Origin: Clusia tigrina
Lineage: Eukaryota; Arthropoda; Insecta; Diptera; Clusiidae
Direction: 5' to 3'
Length of the DNA: 64,000 bases
Assembly (NCBI GenBank): GCA_920105625.2
Contig: OV050031.1
Span: forward strand, 97,469,676 to 97,533,675
Below, one piece after another: positions 37,745 through 48,630 of the stretch. The notes beneath the pieces were generated by a model that saw only the letters and a list, made by a program, of their open reading frames with translations, did not search any database and had not been told where the DNA came from. Positions within the stretch are counted from its first letter, which is position 1; each line of letters opens with the position of its first letter. Position numbers and translations under genes: made by a program.

Positions 37745-40700
37745 GTGTTTGATTTGGGTCTCAAGGGTAGCATAGCTTTGAGCGATAGCTTAAATTGGCA
37801 AGAGGCTCGAGTACTTTATTGTTACAAAATTTCAAGGTTTTATGACGCTCCATTCAAAAGTTACAAGCATTTATATGTTACAAACTTTGATAGGTGGAGG
37901 ACGTACCTTATAGAATTTAGGGCCATTTGAAGTTTTATCAGTGTTTTATTTGGGACTCAAGGGTAGCATAGCTTTGAGCGATAGCTTAAATTGACAAGAG
38001 GCTCGAGTACTTTATTGTTACAAAATTTCAAGGTTTTATGACGCTCCAGTAAAAAGTTACAAGCATTTGTATGTTGCAAACTTTGATAGGTGTAGGACGT
38101 ACCGTATAGAACTTAGGGCCATTTGAAGTTTTATCAGTGTTTGATTTGGGACTCAAGGGTAGCGTAGCTTTGAGCGTTAGCTTAAATTGACAAGAGGCTC
38201 GAGTGCTTTATTGTTACAAAATTCCAAGGTTTTATGACGCTCCAGTAAAAAGTTACAAGCATTTGTATGTTGCAAACTTTGATAGGTGTAGGACGTACCG
38301 TATAGAAGTTAGGGCCATTTGAAGTTTTATCAGTGTTTGATTTGGGTCTCAAGGGTAGCATAGCTTTGAGCGATAGCTTAAATTGACAAGAGGCTCGAGT
38401 ACTTTATTGTTACAAAATTTCAAGGTTTTATGATGCTCCAGTAAAAAGTTACAAGCATTTGTATGTTGCAAACTTTGATAGGTGTAGGATGTACTGTATA
38501 GAACTTAGGGCCATTTGATGTTTTATCAGAGTTTGATTTGGGTCTCAAGGTTGGCATAGCTTTGAGCGATAGCTTAAATTGACAAGAGGTTCGAGTACTT
38601 TATTGTTACAAAATTTCAAGGTTTTATGACGCTCCAGTAAAAAGTTACAAGCATTTGTATGTTGCAAACTTTGATAGGTGTAGGACGTACCGTATAGAAG
38701 TTAGGGCCATTTGAAGTTTTATCAGTGTTTGATTTGGGTCTCAAGGGTAGCATAGCTTTGAGCGATAGCTTAAATTGACAAGAGGCTCGAGTACTTTATT
38801 GTTACAAAATTTCAAGATTTTATGATGCTCCAGTAAAAAGTTACAAGCATTTGTATGTTGCAAACTTTGATAGGTGTAGGACGTACTGTATAGAACTTAG
38901 GGCCATTTGAAGTTTTATCAGTGTTTGATTTGGGACTCAAGGGTAGCATAGCTTTGAGCTTTAGCTTAAATTGACAAGAGGCTCGAGTGCTTTATTGTTA
39001 CAAAATTTCAAGGTTTTATGATGCTCCAGTAAAAAGTTACAAGCATTTGTATGTTGCAAACTTTGATAGGTGTAGGACGTACCGTATAGAAGTTAGGGCC
39101 ATTTGAAGTTTTATCAGTGTTTGATTTGGGTCTCAAGGGTAGCATAGCTTTGAGCGATAGTTTAAATTGACAAGAGGCTCGAGTACTCTATTGTTACAAA
39201 ATTTCAAGGTTTTATGATGCTCCAGTAAAAAGTTACAAGCATTTGTATGTTGCAAACTTTGATAGGTGTAGGACGTACTGTATAGAACTTAGGGCCATTT
39301 GAAGTTTTATCAGTGTTTGATTTGGGACTCAAGGGTAGCATAGCTTGGAGCGTTAGCTTAAATTGACAAGAGGCTCGAGTGCTTTATTGTTACAAAATTT
39401 CAAGGTTTTATGACGCTCCAGTAAAAAGTTACAAGCATTTGTATGTTGAAAACTTTGATAGGTGTAGGACGTACCGTATAGAAGTTAGGGCCATTTTAAG
39501 TTTTATCAGTGTTTGATTTGGGTCTCAAGGGTAGCATAGCTTTGAGCGATAGCTTAAATTGACAAGAGGCTCGAGTACTTTATTGTTACAAAATTTCAAG
39601 GTTTTTTGACGCTCCAGTAAAAAGTTACAAGCATTTGTATGTTGCAAACTTTGATAGGTGTAGGACGTACCGTATAGAACTTAGGGCCATTTGAAGTTTT
39701 ATCAGTGTTTGATTTGGGACTCAAGGGTAGCATAGCTTTGAGCTTTAGCTTAAATTGACAAGAGGCTCGAGTGCTTCATTGTTACAAAATTTCAAGGTTT
39801 TATTATGCTCCAGTAAAAAGTTACAAGCATTTGTATGTTGCAAACTTTGATAGGTGTAGGACGTACCGTATAGAAGTTAGGGCCATTTGAAGTTTTATCA
39901 GTGTTTGATTTGGGTCTCAAGGGTAGCATAGCTTTGAGCCATAGTTTAAATTGACAAGAGGCTCGAGTACTCTATTGTTACAAAATTTCAAGGCTTTATG
40001 ATGCTATAGTAAAAAGTTACAAGCATTTGTATGTTGCAAACTTTGATAGGTGTAGGACGTACTGTATAGAACTTAGGGCCATTTGAAGTTTTATCAGTGT
40101 TTGATTTGGGACTCAAGGGTAGCATAGCTTTGAGCGTTAGCTTAAATTGACAAGAGGCTCGAGTGCTTTATTGTTACAAAATTTCAAGGTTTTATGACGC
40201 TCCAGTAAAAAGTTACAAGCATTTGTATGTTGAAAACTTTGATAGGTGTAGGACGTACCGTATAGAAGTTAGGGCCATTTGAAGTTTTATCAGTGTTTGA
40301 TTTGGGTCTCAAGGGTAGCATAGCTTTGAGCGATAGCTTAAATTGACAAGAGGCTCGAGTACTTTATTGTTACAAAATTTCAAGGTTTTATGATGCTCCA
40401 GTAAAAAGTTACAAGCATTTGTATGTTGCAAACTTTGATATGTGTAGGACGTACTGTATAGAACTTAGGGCCATTTGAAGTTTTATCAGTGTTTGATTTG
40501 GGACTCAAGGGTAGCATAGCTTTGAGCGTTAGCTTAAATTGACAAGAGGCTCGAGTGCTTTATTGTTACAAAATTTCAAGGTTTTATGACGCTCCAGTAA
40601 AAAGTTACAAGCATTTGTATGTTGCAAACTTTGATAGGTGTAGGACGTACCGTATAGAAGTTAGGGCCATTTGAAGTTTTATCAGTGTTTGATTTGGGTC

Positions 40701-41304
40701 TCAAGTGTAGCATAGCTTTGAGCGATAGCTTAAATTGACAAGAGGCTCGAGTACTTTATTGTTACAAAATTTCAAGGTTTTATGACGCTCTAGTAAAAAG
40801 TTACAAGCATTTATATGTTGCAAACTTTGATAGGTGTAGGACGTACCGTATAGAATTTAGGGACATTAGAAGTTTTATCAGTGTTTTATTTGGGACTTAA
40901 GGGTAGCATAGCTTTGAGCGATAGCTTAAATTGACAAGAGGCTCGAGTACTTTATTGTTACAAAATTTCAAGGTTTTATGATGCTCCAGTAAAAAGTTAC
41001 AAGCATTTGTATGTTGCAAACTTTGATAGGTGTAGGACGTACTGTATAGAACTTAGGGCCATTTGAAGTTTTATCAGTGTTTGATTTGGGTCTCAAGGGT
41101 AGCATAGCTTTGAGCGTTAGCTTAAATTGACAAGAGGCTCGAGTGCTTTATTGTTACAAAATTTCAAGGTTTTATGACGCTCCAGTAAAAAGTTACAAGC
41201 ATTTGTATGTTGCAAACTTTGATAGGTGTAGTACGTACCGTATAGAAGTTAGGGCCATTTGAAGTTTTATCAGTGTTTGATTTGGGTCTCAAGGGTAGCA
41301 TAGC
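37745..41304 (+). repeat. Left copy of a 10,780-bp-offset segmental duplication
   Basis: About 3.56 kb (18 monomers) recurs exactly 55 x 196 = 10,780 bp downstream. Matching landmarks: CATTCAAAAG with GTGGAGGACG (37852/48632), TTTTATCAGAGTTTG with GGTTGGC (38521/49301), GGTTTTTTGACGC (39601/50381), GATATGTGTAGG (40441/51221), CGCTCTAGT (40791/51571) and GTAGTACGTACC (41231/52011). Similarity ends near 41.30 kb, where this copy has GCGCGATAGC and CGAGCACTTT. It contains the first GTACTCTATT and GTTGAAAAC variants I saw in the window. Confidence 0.87.
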
Positions 41305-41306
41305 TT

Positions 41307-42420
41307 TGCGCGATAGCTTAAATTGACAAGAGGCTCGAGCACTTTATTGTTACAAAATTTCAAGGTTTTATGACGCTCCAGTAAAAAGTTACAAGCATTT
41401 GTATGTTGCAAACTTTGATAGGTGTAGGACGTACCGTATAGAAGTTAGGGCCATTTGAAGTTTTATCAGTGTTTGATTTGGGTCTCAAGGGTAGCATAGC
41501 TTTGAGCGATAGCTTAAATTGGCAAGAGGCTCGAGTACTTTATTGTTACGAAATTTCAAGGTTTTATGACGCTCCAGTGAAAAGTTACAAGCATTTATAT
41601 GTTGCAAACTTTGATAGGTGTAGGACGTACCGTATAGAAGTTAGGGCCATTTGAAGTTTTATCAGTGTTTGATTTGGGTCTCAAGTGTAGCATAGCTTTG
41701 AGCGATAGCTTAAATTGACAAGAGGCTCGAGTACTTTATTGTTACAAAATTTCAAGGTTTTATGACGCTCTAGTAAAAAGTTACAAGCATTTATATGTTG
41801 CAAACTTTGATAGGTGTAGGACGTACCGTATAGAATTTAGGGACATTAGAAGTTTTATCAGTGTTTTATTTGGGACTTAAGGGTAGCATAGCTTTGAGCG
41901 ATAGCTTAAATTGACAAGAGGCTCGAGTACTTTATTGTTACAAAATTTCAAGGTTTTATGACGCTCTAGTAAAAAGTTACAAGCATTTATATGTTGCAAA
42001 CTTTGATAGGTGTAGGACGTACCGTATAGAATTTAGGGACATTAGAAGTTTTATCAGTGTTTTATTTGGGTCTCAAGGGTAGCATAGCTTTGCGCGATAG
42101 CTTAAATTGACAAGAGGCTCGAGCACTTTATTGTTACAAAATTTCAAGGTTTTATGACGCTCCAGTAAAAAGTTACAAGCATTTGTATGTTGCAAACTTT
42201 GATAGGTGTAGGACGTACCGTATAGAAGTTAGGGCCATTTGAAGTTTTATCAGTGTTTGATTTGGGTCTCAAGGGTAGCATAGCTTTGAGCGATAGCTTA
42301 AATTGGCAAGAGGCTCGAGTACTTTATTGTTACGAAATTTCAAGGTTTTATGACGCTCCAGTGAAAAGTTACAAGCATTTATATGTTGCAAACTTTGATA
42401 GGTGTAGGACGTACCGTATA
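41307..42420 (+). repeat. 4-monomer (784-bp) local duplication
   Basis: TTTGCGCGATAGC with CGAGCACTTT recurs at 41307 and 42091, and the AATTGGCAAG with TTACGAAATTTC monomer at 41469 and 42253, an offset of 784 bp (four monomers). Between them, two consecutive monomers carry the same CGCTCTAGT/GGACATTAGAAG subtype near 41.77 and 41.97 kb, so a monomer was duplicated in place. Confidence 0.83.
41945..42140 (+). repeat. Hybrid monomer: C-type front, A-type back
   Basis: The front half has the C-derived signature (CGCTCTAGT, ATTTATATG, GGACATTAGAAG, GTTTTATTT). It continues as GGGTCTCAAGG with GCGCGATAGC, whereas other GTTTTATTT monomers continue GGGACT. The switch lies between monomer positions 119 and 127 and coincides with the boundary of the 784-bp duplication, which fits an in-register unequal crossover joint. 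Confidence 0.8.
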
Positions 42421-44604
42421 GAATTTAGGCCATTTGAAGTTTTATCAGTGTTTTATTTGGGACTCAAGGGTAGCATAGCTTTGAGCGATAGCTTAAATTG
42501 ACAAGAGGCTCGAGTACTTTATTGTTACAAAATTTCAAAGTTTTAAGACGCTCCAGTAAAAAGTTACAAGCATTTGTATGTTGCAAACTTTTATAGGTGT
42601 AGGACGTACCGTATAGAACTTAGGGCCATTTGAAGTTTTATCAGTGTTTGATTTGAGACTCAAGGGTAGCATAGCTTTGAGCGTTAGCTTAAATTGACAA
42701 GAGGCTCGAGTGCTTTATTGTTACAAAATTTCAAGGTTTTATGACGCTCCAGTAAAAAGTTACAAGCATTTGTATGTTGCAAACTTTGATAGGTGTAGGA
42801 CGTACCGTATAGAAGTTAGGGCCATTTGAAGTTTTATCAGTGTTTGATTTGGGTCTCAAGGGTAGCATAGCTTTGAGCGATAGCTTAAATTGACAAGAGG
42901 CTCGAGTACTTTATTGTTACAAAATTTCAAGGTTTTATGATGCTCCAGTAAAAAGTTACAAGCATTTGTATGTTGCAAACTTTGATAGGTGTAGGACGTA
43001 CCGTATAGAAGTTAGGGATATTTGAAGTTTTATCAGTGTTTGATTTGGGTCTCAAGGGTAGCATAGCTTTGAGCGATAGCTTAAATTGACAAGAGGCTCG
43101 AGTACTTTATTGTTACAAAATTTCAAGGTTTTATGACGCTCCAGTAAAAAGTTACAAGCATTTGTATGTTGCAAACTTTGATAGGTGTAGGACGTACTGT
43201 ATAGAACTTAGGGCCATTTGAAGTTTTATCAGTGTTTGATTTGGGACTCAAGGGTAGCATAGCTTTGAGCGTTAGCTTAAATTGACAAGAGGCTCGAGTG
43301 CTTTATTGTTACAAAAATTTCAAAGTTTTATGACGCTCCAGTAAAAAGTTACAAGCATTTGTATGTTGCAAACTTTGACAGGTGTAGGACGTACCGTATA
43401 GAAGTCAGGACCATTTGAAGTTTTATCAGTGTTTGATTTGGGTCTCAAGGGTAGCATAGCTTTGAGCGATAGCTTAAATTGACAAGAGGCTCAAGTACTT
43501 TATTTTTACAAAATTTCAAGGTTTTATGATGCTCCAGTAAAAAGTTACAAGCATTTGTATGTTGCAAACTTTGATAGGTGTAGGACGTACTGTATAGAAC
43601 TTAGGGCCATTTGAAGTTTTATCAGTGTTTGATTTGGGACTCAAGGGTAGCATAGCTTTGAGCGTTAGCTTAAATTGACAAGAGGCTCGAGTGCTTTATT
43701 GTTACAAAATTTCAAGGTTTTATGACGCTCCAGTAAAAAGTTACAAGCATTTGTATGTTACAAACTTTGATAGGTGTAGGACGTACCGTATAGAAGTTAG
43801 GGCCAGTTGAAGTTTTATCAGTGTTTGATTTGGGTCTCAAGGGTAGCATAGCTTTGAGCGATAGCTTAAATTGACAAGAGGTTCGAGTACTTTATTGTTA
43901 CAAAATTTCAAGGTTTTATGACGCTCCAGTAAAAAGTTACAAGCATTTGTATGTTGCAAACTTTGATAGGTGTAGGACGTACCGTATAGAAGTTAGGGAC
44001 ATTTGAAGTTTTATCAGTGTTTGATTTGGGTCTCAAGGGTAGCATAGCTTTGAGCGATAGCTTAAATTGACAAGAGGCTCGAGTACTTTATTGTTACAAA
44101 ATTTCAAGGTTTTATGATGCTCCAGTAAAAAGTTACAAGCATTTGTATGTTGCAAACTTTGATAGGTGTAGGACGTACTGTATAGAACTTAGGGCCATTT
44201 GAAGTTTTATCAGTGTTTGATTTGGGACTCAAGGGTAGCATAGCTTTGAGCTTTAGCTTAAATTGACAAGAGGCTCGAGTGCTTTATTGTTACAAAATTT
44301 CAAGGTTTTATGATGCTCCAGTAAAAAGTTACAAGCATTTGTATGTTGCAAACTTTGATAGGTGTAGGACGTACCGTATAGAAGTTAGGGCCATTTGAAG
44401 TTTTATCAGTGTTTGATTTGGGTCTCAAGGGTAGCATAGCTTTGAGCGATAGTTTAAATTGACAAGAGGCTCGAGTACTCTATTGTTACAAAATTTCAAG
44501 GTTTTATGATGCTCCAGTAAAAAGTTACAAGCATTTGTATGTTGCAAACTTTGATAGGTGTAGGACGTACCGTATAGAAGTTAGGGCCATTTGAAGTTTT
44601 ATCA
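42253..44604 (+). repeat. 12-monomer HOR (2,352 bp), copy 1
   Basis: The unit recurs 2,352 bp apart, 12 x 196, because one deletion (GAATTTAGGCCATTT) and one insertion (ACAAAAATTTC) cancel. Shared landmarks in order: AATTGGCAAG, ATTTAGGCC, GTTTTAAGACG, TTTTATAGG, TTTGAGACTC, AGGGATATTT, ACAAAAATTTC with CAAAGTTTT, GACAGGTG, CTCAAGTACTTTATTTTT, GTTACAAAC, GGGCCAGTTG, GAGCTTTAGC, and GATAGTTTAAATT with ACTCTATT. This copy differs by TTACGAAATTTC and GAAGTCAGGACC. The GAATTTAGGCC deletion shifts frame and lengthens a plus-strand open frame to 82 codons. Confidence 0.9.
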
Positions 44605-46956
44605 GTGTTTGATTTGGGTCTCAAGGGTAGCATAGCTTTGAGCTATAGCTTAAATTGGCAAGAGGCTCGAGTACTTTATTGTTACAAAATTTCAAGGTTT
44701 TATGACGCTCCAGTGAAAAGTTACAAGCATTTATATGTTGCAAACTTTGATAGGTGTAGGACGTACCGTATAGAATTTAGGCCATTTGAAGTTTTATCAG
44801 TGTTTTATTTGGGACTCAAGGGTAGCATAGCTTTGAGCGATAGCTTAAATTGACAAGAGGCTCGAGTACTTTATTGTTACAAAATTTCAAAGTTTTAAGA
44901 CGCTCCAGTAAAAAGTTACAAGCATTTGTATGTTGCAAACTTTTATAGGTGTAGGACGTACCGTATAGAACTTAGGGCCATTTGAAGTTTTATCAGTGTT
45001 TGATTTGAGACTCAAGGGTAGCATAGCTTTGAGCGTTAGCTTAAATTGACAAGAGGCTCGAGTGCTTTATTGTTACAAAATTTAAAGGTTTTATGACGCT
45101 CCAGTAAAAAGTTACAAGCATTTGTATGTTGCAAACTTTGATAGGTGTAGGACGTACCGTATAGAAGTTAGGGCCATTTGAAGTTTTATCAGTGTTTGAT
45201 TTGGGTCTCAAGGGTAGCATAGCTTTGAGCGATAGCTTAAATTGACAAGAGGCTCGAGTACTTTATTGTTACAAAATTTCAAGGTTTTATGATGCTCCAG
45301 TAAAAAGTTACAAGCATTTGTATGTTGCAAACTTTGATAGGTGTAGGACGTACCGTATAGAAGTTAGGGATATTTGAAGTTTTATCAGTGTTTGATTTGG
45401 GTCTCAAGGGTAGCATAGCTTTGAGCGATAGCTTAAATTGACAAGAGGCTCGAGTACTTTATTGTTACAAAATTTCAAGGTTTTATGACGCTCCAGTAAA
45501 AAGTTACAAGCATTTGTATGTTGCAAACTTTGATAGGTGTAGGACGTACCGTATAGAACTTAGGGCCATTTGAAGTTTTATCAGTGTTTGATTTGGGACT
45601 CAAGGGTAGCATAGCTTTGAGCGTTAGCTTAAATTGACAAGAGGCTCGAGTGCTTTATTGTTACAAAAATTTCAAAGTTTTATGACGCTCCAGTAAAAAG
45701 TTACAAGCATTTGTATGTTGCAAACTTTGACAGGTGTAGGACGTACCGTATAGAAGTTAGAGCCATTTGAAGTTTTATCAGTGTTTGATTTGGGTCTCAA
45801 GGGTAGCATAGCTTTGAGCGATAGCTTAAATTGACAAGAGGCTCAAGTACTTTATTTTTACAAAATTTCAAGGTTTTATGATGCTCCAGTAAAAAGTTAC
45901 AAGCATTTGTATGTTGCAAACTTTGATAGGTGTAGGACGTACTGTATAGAACTTAGGGCCATTTGAAGTTTTATCAGTGTTTGATTTGGGACTCAAGGGT
46001 AGCATAGCTTTGAGCGTTAGCTTAAATTGACAAGAGGCTCGAGTGCTTTATTGTTACAAAATTTCAAGGTTTTATGACGCTCCAGTAAAAAGTTACAAGC
46101 ATTTGTATGTTACAAACTTTGATAGGTGTAGGACGTACCGTATAGAAGTTAGGGCCAGTTGAAGTTTTATCAGTGTTTGATTTGGGTCTCAAGGGTAGCA
46201 TAGCTTTGAGCGATAGCTTAAATTGGCAAGAGGCTCGAGTACTTTATTGTTACAAAATTTCAAGGTTTTATGACGCTCCATTCAAAAGTTACAAGCATTT
46301 GTATGTTGCAAACTTTGATAGGTGTAGGACGTACCGTATAGAAGTTAGGGACATTTGAAGTTTTATCAGTGTTTGATTTGGGTCTCAAGGGTAGCATAGC
46401 TTTGAGCGATAGCTTAAATTGACAAGAGGCTCGAGTACTTTATTGTTACAAAATTTCAAGGTTTTATGATGCTCCAGTAAAAAGTTACAAGCATTTGTAT
46501 GTTGCAAACTTTGATAGGTGTAGGACGTACTGTATAGAACTTAGGGCCATTTGAAGTTTTATCAGTGTTTGATTTGGGACTCAAGGGTAGCATAGCTTTG
46601 AGCTTTAGCTTAAATTGACAAGAGGCTCGAGTGCTTTATTGTTACAAAATTTCAAGGTTTTATGATGCTCCAGTAAAAAGTTACAAGCATTTGTATGTTG
46701 CAAACTTTGATAGGTGTAGGACGTACCGTATAGAAGTTAGGGCCATTTGAAGTTTTATCAGTGTTTGATTTGGGTCTCAAGGGTAGCATAGCTTTGAGCG
46801 ATAGTTTAAATTGACAAGAGGCTCGAGTACTCTATTGTTACAAAATTTCAAGGTTTTATGATGCTCCAGTAAAAAGTTACAAGCATTTGTATGTTGCAAA
46901 CTTTGATAGGTGTAGGACGTACCGTATAGAAGTTAGGGCCATTTGAAGTTTTATCA
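44605..46956 (+). repeat. 12-monomer HOR (2,352 bp), copy 2
   Basis: Nearly identical to copy 3 over the shared span, including GAGCTATAGC and GAAGTTAGAGCC, which copy 1 lacks. Copies 2 and 3 are therefore more closely related to each other than to copy 1. One monomer at 46257 is a hybrid carrying CATTCAAAAG from the element at 48.6 kb. Apart from that hybrid the copy reads through to the start of copy 3 with no break. Confidence 0.9.
46257..46452 (+). repeat. Hybrid monomer within HOR copy 2
   Basis: The front carries CATTCAAAAG, otherwise seen only at 37852 and 48632. The back (ATTTGTATG, GTAGGACG, GAAGTTAGGGACATTT) matches the corresponding monomer of copy 1 near 43.91 kb. The switch lies between monomer positions about 30 and 45. 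It could be a gene-conversion tract or a crossover joint. Confidence 0.78.
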
Positions 46957-48630
46957 GTGTTTGATTTGGGTCTCAAGGGTAGCATAGCTTTGAGCTATAG
47001 CTTAAATTGGCAAGAGGCTCGAGTACTTTATTGTTACAAAATTTCAAGGTTTTATGACGCTCCAGTGAAAAGTTACAAGCATTTATATGTTGCAAACTTT
47101 GATAGGTGTAGGACGTACCGTATAGAATTTAGGCCATTTGAAGTTTTATCAGTGTTTTATTTGGGACTCAAGGGTAGCATAGCTTTGAGCGATAGCTTAA
47201 ATTGACAAGAGGCTCGAGTACTTTATTGTTACAAAATTTCAAAGTTTTAAGACGCTCCAGTAAAAAGTTACAAGCATTTGTATGTTGCAAACTTTTATAG
47301 GTGTAGGACGTACCGTATAGAACTTAGGGCCATTTGAAGTTTTATCAGTGTTTGATTTGAGACTCAAGGGTAGCATAGCTTTGAGCGTTAGCTTAAATTG
47401 ACAAGAGGCTCGAGTGCTTTATTGTTACAAAATTTCAAGGTTTTATGACGCTCCAGTAAAAAGTTACAAGCATTTGTATGTTGCAAACTTTGATAGGTGT
47501 AGGACGTACCGTATAGAAGTTAGGGCCATTTGAAGTTTTATCAGTGTTTGATTTGGGTCTCAAGGGTAGCATAGCTTTGAGCGATAGCTTAAATTGACAA
47601 GAGGCTCGAGTACTTTATTGTTACAAAATTTCAAGGTTTTATGATGCTCCAGTAAAAAGTTACAAGCATTTGTATGTTGCAAACTTTAATAGGTGTAGGA
47701 CGTACCGTATAGAAGTTAGGGATATTTGAAGTTTTATCAGTGTTTGATTTGGGTCTCAAGGGTAGCATAGCTTTGAGCGATAGCTTAAATTGACAAGAGG
47801 CTCGAGTACTTTATTGTTACAAAATTTCAAGGTTTTATGACGCTCCAGTAAAAAGTTACAAGCATTTGTATGTTGCAAACTTTGATAGGTGTAGGACGTA
47901 CCGTATAGAACTTAGGGCCATTTGAAGTTTTATCAGTGTTTGATTTGGGACTCAAGGGTAGCATAGCTTTGAGCGTTAGCTTAAATTGACAAGAGGCTCG
48001 AGTGCTTTATTGTTACAAAAATTTCAAAGTTTTATGACGCTCCAGTAAAAAGTTACAAGCATTTGTATGTTGCAAACTTTGACAGGTGTAGGACGTACCG
48101 TATAGAAGTTAGAGCCATTTGAAGTTTTATCAGTGTTTGATTTGGGTCTCAAGGGTAGCATAGCTTTGAGCGATAGCTTAAATTGACAAGAGGCTCAAGT
48201 ACTTTATTTTTACAAAATTTCAAGGTTTTATGATGCTCCAGTAAAAAGTTACAAGCATTTGTATGTTGCAAACTTTGATAGGTGTAGGACGTACTGTATA
48301 GAACTTAGGGCCATTTGAAGTTTTATCAGTGTTTGATTTGGGACTCAAGGGTAGCATAGCTTTGAGCGTTAGCTTAAATTGACAAGAGGCTCGAGTGCTT
48401 TATTGTTACAAAATTTCAAGGTTTTATGACGCTCCAGTAAAAAGTTACAAGCATTTGTATGTTACAAACTTTGATAGGTGTAGGACGTACCGTATAGAAG
48501 TTAGGGCCAGTTGAAGTTTTATCAGTGTTTGATTTGGGTCTCAAGGGTAGCATAGCTTTGAGCGATAGCTTAAATTGGCAAGAGGCTCGAGTACTTTATT
48601 GTTACAAAATTTCAAGGTTTTATGACGCTC
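46957..48630 (+). repeat. 12-monomer HOR, copy 3 (incomplete)
   Basis: This matches copy 2 for about eight and a half monomers. It then passes without a break into the monomer with CATTCAAAAG, GTTACAAAC, GTGGAGG and CCTTATAGAATTT, which starts the right copy of the 10,780-bp-offset duplication. The array thus holds about 2.7 copies of the unit. One sampled private change, AACTTTAATAGG near 47687, distinguishes it from copy 2. Confidence 0.86.

Noticed and set aside
42253..47205. 82-codon open frames at 42253, 44605 and 46957
   Set aside because: These are the same frame lengthened by the one-base deletion in GAATTTAGGCC, after which it reads into the next monomer and stops at the usual TGA. 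Their conservation is explained by the 2,352-bp duplication.
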